A stretch of DNA of 64,000 bases from Prionace glauca (lineage: Eukaryota > Chordata > Chondrichthyes > Carcharhiniformes > Carcharhinidae), in contig CM075760.1 of assembly GCA_037974335.1 (NCBI GenBank), positions 42,846,103 to 42,910,102 on the forward strand, given 5' to 3'. The notes below the pieces were generated by a model that searched no databases, had not been told where the DNA came from, and saw only the letters and a list, made by a program, of their open reading frames with translations. Positions 57,588 to 64,000 of the stretch are shown in pieces. A program made the position numbers and the translations under genes. Positions within the stretch are counted from its first letter, which is position 1. Each line of letters starts with the position of its first letter.

Positions 57588-57993
57588 GTAGAATCAGAGA
57601 ATCCCTACAATGCACAAGGAGGCCATTCGGCCCATCTAGTCTGAACCGGCCCCAATCCTGAACCGAATACTCCAAGGATGTTGATTAGGTTGATTAGCCA
57701 CGGTAAATTGCTCCTTAATGTCAGGGGGATTAGAAGGTAAAAGTATGGAGTTACGGGGATAGCACAGGACCCGGATGGGACTGTTGTCGGTGCAGGCTCG
57801 ATGGGTCAAATGTCCTCCTCCTGCACTGTAGGGATTGTATTCTATGATACAATCCCACCCAAGCCTATTCCTGTAACGCCACATATTTACCATGCCATCC
57901 CCCTGACACTAGGGTCAATTTGTCACGGACAATCAATCTAACCCGCGTATCTTTGGGAGGAAACAGGAGCACTCGGAGGAAACCCACACAGAC
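57588..57993. mobile_element. Nested SINE pair, cut at the end of the array (unit 3)
   Basis: Same nested pair, but the minus-strand SINE stops after GAAACCCACACAGAC at about 57993; its tRNA-like head is missing and a CR1 fragment follows at once. Confidence 0.78.
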
Positions 57994-58365
57994 CAAGTCC
58001 TGACCAAGTCCTCAATATCTCTAGTAATCCACGGCTCTCCAATCCTCCCTTTCCCATCCTTCCTCTTAACTGGCACATGTCTTTCCTGCAACCATTTCAG
58101 TTTTCCTTTGAAAGACTCCAACATGCCTAACGTGGACTTGCCCTCCAACAGCCTTTCCCAGTCTGTATCCCTAAGCTCCTGCCTAATTTGGCTGTATCTA
58201 GCCTTCCCCCAATTTAGCACCCTCCGCTTAGGGCAGCACTCATCTTTTTTCCATTAGTATCCAAACGTAGACAGATTTGTGGTCACTATTAGCCAAATGT
58301 TCACCTACTGCAACCTCAACCACCTGACCCGGCTCATTGCCCAGAACTAAATCCAGTATAGCCCA
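57994..58365 (-). mobile_element. CR1 LINE fragment flanking the array
   Basis: Minus strand, from 58365 down: endonuclease end (LDLVLGNEPGQVVEV and ANSDHKSVYVWI, in broken frames), then an open 95-residue stretch from 58220 with YSQIRQELRDTDWERLLEG and GEPWITRDIEDLV, the linker before the RT. A different copy from those inside the cassette. Confidence 0.82.
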
Positions 58366-59115
58366 GATATATGAGATGTATGTTTCTTGATGTTGATTTT
58401 CTTTTGAAATATAGTTTCAAGATACTTCTCGCTGAGGGAGATGAACAACGGACTCATTTTATTCAGCACCGTATCCCAAATAATCACTGCAACAACACCA
58501 AGAAATCAATTCAGAAGTTCAAGTGCCAGAACTGATAACATAAAATGGCGTTTTTTCTGCATTATCCTGAAGAGGAAGATAGTACCCACAGTCCATTCAT
58601 TACACAAAAAATGAAAACAATTTATGATACAACAGATGAATTACAAAGAATTGTGGCCGTTTAGATCAGCAAGGACCGCATTGGCCAGTCAGTATTGTGC
58701 ATTTACAAATACTGATTGACATGTTTTGCATGTTATTCTTTTCCTGTCATGGTGAAGTGTTTCTAGAATTGTTATCTTCTCTGTTTTATTCTGCTATCAC
58801 TGACTCACAGCACCTCTTCTCCAACTCTCGCACATAGCAAGCACACAAATAGCTTTGAACAATATTATAGCTGAAAATTTCGAGATTCATGGTCATCCCG
58901 AAAAAGGAATATTTTGGTGAAGTGTTAGTCCGATAGCATTTTAAATTCCCATGTCGAGTCAATAATTGAACAGGTTTATCATATCCGTCTTTCACTCTGC
59001 TTCGCTACATTATAGTATATGACAGTATCTGCAAACTGAACCATAGTGTTGGAACCTGTATTACCGCCCGCAGGTACATTAAATATTCCCCCTTTATATT
59101 GTATATGAATATGCT
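58366..59115. other. Single-copy spacer, nothing recognised
   Basis: AT-rich sequence with no repeat, RNA or exon that I can identify. It lies outside the duplicated array. Confidence 0.5.
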
Positions 59116-59630
59116 ATAGAATCAGTGCAGAAGGAAGCCATTCGGCCCATCGAGTTTCCACCAGCTCTCTGATAGAGTGTTTTATTAAGAAGTTTCACAA
59201 CACTAGGTTAAAGTCCAACAAGTTTTCTTGGTAGCAAAATGTGGCTTTTACTACCAAATAAAGCTGTTGGACTTCAACCTGGTGTTGGGAGACTTCTTAT
59301 TGTGTTTTCCCTAGTCCAACGCCGGGATCTCGAAATCATAGAGTGTCTTACAGAAGCCCTCGCCCCAACCTATCCCCGTAATCCCACACATTCAGCATGT
59401 CTAATCCATCTAACTAATCATCCTGGGACGAAGAATTTTTTTATCATCGCCAATCACCTGACTTGCACATGACTGGACAGTGGTAGAAAACCGGAGCACC
59501 AGGAAGAAACCCACGCAGGCACGGGAAGGATGCGCAAAATCTGCAGAGACAATCACCCAAGGCCTGACGCGAATCCGAGTCCCGGGTACTGTTAAGCAGC
59601 AGGGTTAAACACTGTGGGATCATGGCACTC
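59116..59630 (-). mobile_element. SINE interrupted by a palindromic repeat
   Basis: Minus-strand SINE: tail side ATAGAATCAGTGCAGAAGG with CCATTCGGCCCATCGAG (59116-59155), body and head from about 59340 to 59630 (CAGTGGTAGAAAACCGGAGC, box-B complement near GACGCGAATCCGAGTCCCGG). A palindromic element at 59185-59335 splits it. Confidence 0.75.
59185..59335. repeat. Palindromic repeat element (TTAAGAAGT arms)
   Basis: Left arm 59185-59240 begins TTAAGAAGTTTCACAACACT; right arm 59247-59299 ends TGGGAGACTTCTTA. AGTCCAACA pairs with TGTTGGACT and TTGGTAG with CTACCAA. A further 36 bp (TTGTGTTTTCCCTAGTCCAA and onward) belong to the same repeat as seen elsewhere in sharks. Likely non-autonomous, family uncertain. 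Confidence 0.78.
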
Positions 59631-61021
59631 CATGGAGGTGCTCGCAAGACACATAAAACCAATCCTTCATGTAAGCAAGTATGTACCACCTACCTCTTCA
59701 CATACACGTGGCCATGAACGCTCAAGATATTATTTGAACTTAAATTCGAATTATGCTTATTTGATATTTTAAACACTTGGGCCACACGAAGCAGTTTGGT
59801 GAAGTAACTCTGGAAATCTTTAGTACTTTGTGGATACCTATTAAATACAGGGCGGGACTTAGCTCGTGTGTTCAGGCTAATTCGTCGCTGGGCGCAGGTT
59901 GACACTCAATCTCCCTCTTCCCACAACCTCAGTTTCCCTTGTTGCAGAAAGTGCTCAGTGAAAGTGTATGCTTATTAACTCATTCCAAGGCACAACCCAC
60001 AGAGTGACCGATGAAGTTATTGCACCACAATTACCTAAGTTGGCAGAGGCTAATTCTTAATTGCCCGGCGGGGAGAGTTAGCAATTTATGATTGGTCTGG
60101 GTGGACAGTTATAAATTGGATTCTCGATAGTGATGGTTCTCTATTAATGCAATTTCTCACTGTGCCCTGACTGGCCCTCTAAGTGTTCTTTACTCATGGA
60201 ACCATCCCTCTCATGGACAGAATGTTTCCTTGCCCCTTTGTTAAGGATGAGGGAAATTTGCTGCCTTGTCGTCATGATTGATATCTTGAGCTGATCGTCT
60301 CAAAACCTCATTAAATTGATTTGCGTCAGACCCCTTTCAGCGACTCTATGTGTTGGTCATGTTATTTGAAATTCGATGTTACTTCTCTCTATGATTTCGT
60401 GAAATAAGTTTCTTTACGTTTAAAACAAAAGAAAAATGAAATGCTAAAGATGCTAATATCCTTAAATGCAATGAAGAAATTTACAAATTACAAATATAAA
60501 ATATATTGCTGTTTATAGAATGAAAATGAGTGTACTTTTCATGCTGCATTTATTTGAGATAAGACAGTAAGCAATATCTAATAATATTGAATCAGTGAAT
60601 GTCTCATTGATCTACAGGAAGTCATTAAAACTGGCCCTTATCAACGTATCAATTTTTGATCAGACCACTTTCCAACTGATGCTTTTGTCCCTTCAATCAG
60701 TGTTTGGTCTGAGTTCATTAAAAATTCAGAATTGCTTTGTAACATTACAAAGTCTATACAAAATGCGTATCAACGCTTGAAAGTGGTGTGCTAAACATAG
60801 TACATTCAACTCAGAGATATCAAAACTTAAAAGAATGACAGCGTTTTGAATTCTACACTTGAAAAAAAACAAAGAGAGTTACGTGGTGTGAAATAAAGTG
60901 ACTTGCCTTAAACATCACGAGCTAAAATGCACTAAACCAATGCATAAAGCTGATTTTTTTAAATTTTAAGGCCATAAGTTCTTTACCTTGTGTCAAGCTT
61001 GAGTGCGAAGTGACAACCAAG
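59631..61021. other. Spacer 3' of the fourth receptor gene, nothing recognised
   Basis: AT-rich, single-copy sequence without a recognisable exon, RNA gene or repeat. The last part is the expected 3' UTR side of the minus-strand receptor gene. Confidence 0.5.
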
Positions 61022-61944
61022 TCATGTGCAATCATCTTTTTTTAATTGTTTAAAACAACCTGTGATAATGAAGAAGGGACGCAGAAGCACTTTCTTCAGC
61101 TCCCCTCTGAATTTGGTCTGGGCCACTGCATAAATGAAGACGTTATTGCAGGAACTGAGTAATTGAAGCATGTTGGTGATCTCCTGAAAGATGTATTCTG
61201 GGTCATTGAAATCCAGGCTGTTGAAGTAGCTCTCTCCTGTAATCTGCACATAGAGGAAATGTCCGAAGTAAGTAACCCACATGACAAGGAAGCTGACAGA
61301 GATTGCAAAAAGCAGGACAATTGACTTCTTGCGATTGGCCATCTCAGTGTCTTCCTGACTTTCGGAGCACCGGAGCCTCCTGCGGACTCTGCTGGCAGCT
61401 AAGATGTGTCTTACAGTCAGCGCGTTAAGCAAAAGGATGAGGATGAATGGCAGAAAAGGGGTTAAGACATGATCCAACCATTCAAAGGCCTTCCAGGTCG
61501 GCGAGGTACTGAAGCTGGTCTTGATATCACAGAACCAGGCCACCCCGTCCATGGTGAATAATGGTTGGTAGGTGAAATGGAAAGGAAAGTTCTTGATGCA
61601 GCTCAGGGCACAGACTATGCCTATAACCAACATGGCAGTTTTCTCTGTGCAGTATCTTATTTTCAGCTTCTGCCAGCAGATAGCCACGTGACGATCAATG
61701 GTGAAAGCCACTGTCAGCCAGACTGATCCATCCAGGCTGATAAAACCCAGTATCATGGTGTGCGCGCATGTTGGGTGAGTGAAAAGTACACTGTAGCCAA
61801 AGTAGATCCGTCCAATCCGGTTGAGGATGACACCGGTGATGATGACAAGGAAATCACTGACTGCTATGGCTACCAGACAGTAGGTGATGCACCGGGAGAG
61901 TCCACACCGACCTTGGGATAAGATTATAATTGCCAAAAAGTTGG
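61022..61944 (-). CDS. GPR139-like receptor 4, exon 2
   Basis: The acceptor TCTCGCAG ends at 61945 and the exon starts CC AAC, which with the G of exon 1 gives Ala: GVP-A-NFLAIIIL, the family junction. It encodes 306 further residues to a stop at 61022; the total is 330 aa, normal for the family. Full-protein positions: GLSRC 38-42, TM2 Asp 54, TM3 Cys 83, DRH 107-109 instead of DRY, ECL2 Cys 162, TM5 about 182-204, basic ICL3 (SRVRRRLRCSESQ), TM6 about 232-254 with FLVMWVTY instead of CWxP, TM7 about 274-298 with NNVFIY. A plasma-membrane receptor with unknown ligand. It is closer to ordinary shark GPR139-like genes than the cassette copies (it keeps the NSLDFNDPEYI loop before TM7) and lies on the opposite strand. 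Confidence 0.93.
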
Positions 61945-62209
61945 CTGCGAGATGAGAAGAGAGAGATGTTATTGAGCAGACAATAAACTGCGCTTTGGTT
62001 ATTAAATTCTTCTTCATCCGTCTCTTTGTTACCTCCAGACTCGGAATATTTGGAATTATTTTGTTACTTTTTCGAAATTTAGCACTGGATTAAACATTAC
62101 CAAAGGAGGAGACACTGCTATCAGTCCTAGTCAAACTCCAATCCCTTGTCAATGTGCCAATCCCCAGAGCTAGATGCCCAACTGGAGAGACGATGGCCTA
62201 TTATTGTCA

Positions 62210-62555
62210 GACTAATAACGTAGAATCGTAATTAAAATTCTGGGGACCTGAGTTCGAATCCCCACAGGGAAGATGGCGGAATTTGAATTCAGTGTTAAAA
62301 AGTCTGGGATTAAGAATATACTGATTGCCATGAAACAATTATTGTTTGTTGGAAACAAAAGTGGTTCAACTGATGTCCTTAAGGAAAGGAAATCTGCTGT
62401 CCTTATCTGGTTTGGCCCACAACAGCGTGCTCAGCTCTCGACCGCCTTCTGAAATGGCCTATCAAGCCACTCAGTTCATGCGCGACTTGGGGTTGGGTAA
62501 TAAATGCTGACTAGCCAACGACGCCATATCCCACAAATAAATTTTAAAAACTTAA
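62210..62555 (+). mobile_element. tRNA-derived SINE in the receptor 4 intron
   Basis: Plus strand: tRNA-like head with box B GAGTTCGAATCCC at about 62250, the body GATGGCGGAATTTGAATTC, TTAAGGAAAGGAAATCTGCT and GGGTAATAAATGCTGACTAG, ending CCCACAAATAAATTTTAAAA. A different SINE family from those in the cassette, of a type widespread in sharks. Confidence 0.8.
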
Positions 62556-63034
62556 ACTCGTCCAAAATATTAGCTGTCAAAGTTCATAATAAGGTCCGGT
62601 CATCCTTCAATCTCTTGCAAGATGATTTACATTGGCCTCATTTGTAAGTCTCCCTTTCATTAATCTTTTACTTTGAATTTCAAACACCTCCACTCCCTCA
62701 TCATCCCACCGCTACAACTATCTGAGACCACAGCATTTCTCCAATTATATATTTTGTATATATTAATCCCTCCATCAGTGATGGTTGTGCCTTTCTTCAA
62801 TTTTGTACACGTTAATTGGAATGCGACATTAACAATTGAGTCTGCCCAGTGGGATCTCACTGTACGGTACTATTGCACCCTTCTAGCAATCGCACATGTG
62901 ATCACGGAATACATGTGTTATGCCACAATTTATATACCAGATGGTTGAACTGTGATAATTAATTCCCCTTACTGAATAAAATCAGTGCACGAAAATGTAA
63001 GTTACTACACTGCCAAAGCTTATATTCATGGTAA

Positions 63035-63120
63035 GATCCCTGGCTCCGATTTTTTCATAGTAACTTCATTGCAGTGTTAATGTAGGCCTATGTGACAATA
63101 ATGAATAAATTTTAATTTTA
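63035..63120 (+). mobile_element. SINE/LINE 3'-end remnant in the receptor 4 intron
   Basis: CATAGTAACTTCATTGCAGT, then TTAATGTAGGCCTATGTGAC and AATAATGAATAAATTT is a known elasmobranch retroposon 3' terminus; the 5' part is not recognisable. AT-rich intron sequence follows. Confidence 0.6.
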
Positions 63121-63455
63121 AACTGTAAATAACACTAAAACAGTAAATTACATCTCGTAACTTAGATTAAAAGCCAAAATTCAACAATTAAAATAAATCA
63201 ATGCTCATACAAAGTTATATAATACAGTTAATGATTTAATAAATGGTAGCTCAATGAATGTGCAATTAAATAAATAAAATGCTTTATTGTAAGCTTTATA
63301 ATGTAAGTGCAATGAATGCATGATAATTCATCATAAACGTGCTTGAAAGCACAGACAGTGCAGAAGGTTAGAAAAAATAAGCCCGATTCTTAAAGAAAAG
63401 AAATAATGTGTCGATTCAGAGAAAATGAATAATGTAATTTGGATTAATTACTTAC

Positions 63456-63525
63456 CAGGGACACCAATAACTGCGAGAATGGGGTAGGAAATGGCAAAAA
63501 AGAGTCCATTCGCTGGCCCGTGCAT
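63456..63525 (-). CDS. GPR139-like receptor 4, exon 1
   Basis: ATG at 63525; 23 codons plus one base: MHGPANGLFFAISYPILAVI, then GVP, donor G|GTAAGT at 63455. Phase 1, matching the exon 2 acceptor at 61945. The ISYPILAVIGVP stretch parallels GYYPTLAIVGVP of the cassette copies and places the junction inside TM1. The intron is 1511 nt, far shorter than the 10-12.5 kb introns of copies 1-3. Confidence 0.85.
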
Positions 63526-64000
63526 TGTCTATCAGAAACTCACGGAATGAGCAAAGCGAAGGTCATTTGATCTGTGACACATTCAAGCTGTCTCTCATTT
63601 ATTCTGGCTGAACGTCTCCGGAGAGACTATTACATTGCAACATACACATCAGTTTCAGTTCACCAAACAAACAGCTGAAATCACAATATCATGCCTTCCA
63701 TTTGTAACTTGCACAAGGGAGATGATCACATTTCATTCTTGGGTGAACTGATGGCTGCGAACATGTGGTCCAGCCACCCAGCCCCACCATAAGCCATGCC
63801 TTTATGTCTCCCTCAGGGAGAGCTGCTGGTGTTAGATATTCCCAATTCTGCTACAATCCCAATCATTTCCTGCTTTCAGGTATCAGGTTATTTCACGTGT
63901 TTGGTAAGCATTTCAATGTTCCAGTCTTCAGTTCCACCTAAACATGTTAACGATTTAATGCTGAACTGTTTGCAAACTATTTTAGCTAACGGGGGCAGAG
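63526..64000. other. 5' flank of receptor 4, nothing further recognised
   Basis: Expected promoter side of the minus-strand receptor gene. No clear TATA box, repeat or other gene seen. Confidence 0.45.

Larger units (their letters stand above)
39104..57993. repeat. Tandem cassette, unit 3 (segmental duplication), right end of array
   Basis: Third cassette copy. Private insertions: CR1 pieces at 43091-43468 and 57158-57368 and a SINE at 48770-49090. Homology to the other units stops inside a SINE at about 57993, directly against a CR1 fragment, which marks the right edge of the array. Confidence 0.93.

Noticed and set aside
62660-62948. Opposed open frames in the receptor 4 intron
   Set aside because: Short, AT-rich, without motifs, and inside an intron supported by matching splice phases.
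1-64000. LTR retroelement, CRISPR-like array or bacterial operon
   Set aside because: No paired long terminal repeats, gag/env-like frames, spacer arrays or ribosome-binding sites were seen. The repeats are explained by LINEs, SINEs and minisatellites.

Overview
The window looks like nuclear DNA from a cartilaginous fish, most likely a shark. It is packed with CR1-type LINE fragments that end in 8-bp tail repeats (GTTCTTAT or TTTCTATG type) and with tRNA-derived SINEs of the kind common in elasmobranchs. The non-repeat genes are spliced vertebrate genes: GPR139-like receptors and T-cell-receptor-type V gene segments with a 23-bp-spacer recombination signal. No prokaryotic or viral gene was recognised.

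Layout. Positions 1-57993 are three head-to-tail copies of one cassette (unit 1: 1-20818; unit 2: 20819-39103; unit 3: 39104 to about 57993). Position 1 matches 20819 and 39104, so the array probably continues to the left of the window. Each cassette carries, in order: (a) a 42-bp minisatellite and the short first exon of a GPR139-like receptor on the plus strand; (b) a 10-12.5 kb intron made almost wholly of nested CR1 and SINE pieces, a hairpin repeat and a roughly 90-bp minisatellite; (c) the large second receptor exon (about 900 nt); (d) a tRNA-Glu-like sequence on the minus strand; (e) about 2.5 kb with old CR1 scraps; (f) a V gene segment on the minus strand with leader exon, V exon, heptamer and nonamer, best read as TRAV/TRDV; (g) nested SINEs leading into the next cassette.

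The copies differ in state. Receptor copies 1 and 2 have open second exons, while copy 3 has two stop codons in TM4. The V segments run the other way: copy 1 has a stop in place of the second conserved cysteine, copy 2 has lost the leader splice donor and 8 nt near the acceptor, and copy 3 looks intact. Copy-specific retroposon insertions (a 2.2-kb CR1 with a long RT frame in unit 1, a SINE at the same base in unit 2, two CR1 pieces and a SINE in unit 3) date from after the duplications.

Right of the array (57994-64000) is single-copy sequence: a CR1 piece, a SINE split by a palindromic repeat, another SINE, and a fourth, more diverged GPR139-like gene on the minus strand (exon 1 63456-63525, exon 2 61022-61944; predicted 330 aa) that looks complete.

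The notable point is the interleaving of T-cell-receptor V segments and a small receptor family in one amplified cassette. Joining and constant segments are not in the window, so the locus name (TRA/TRD) is an inference.
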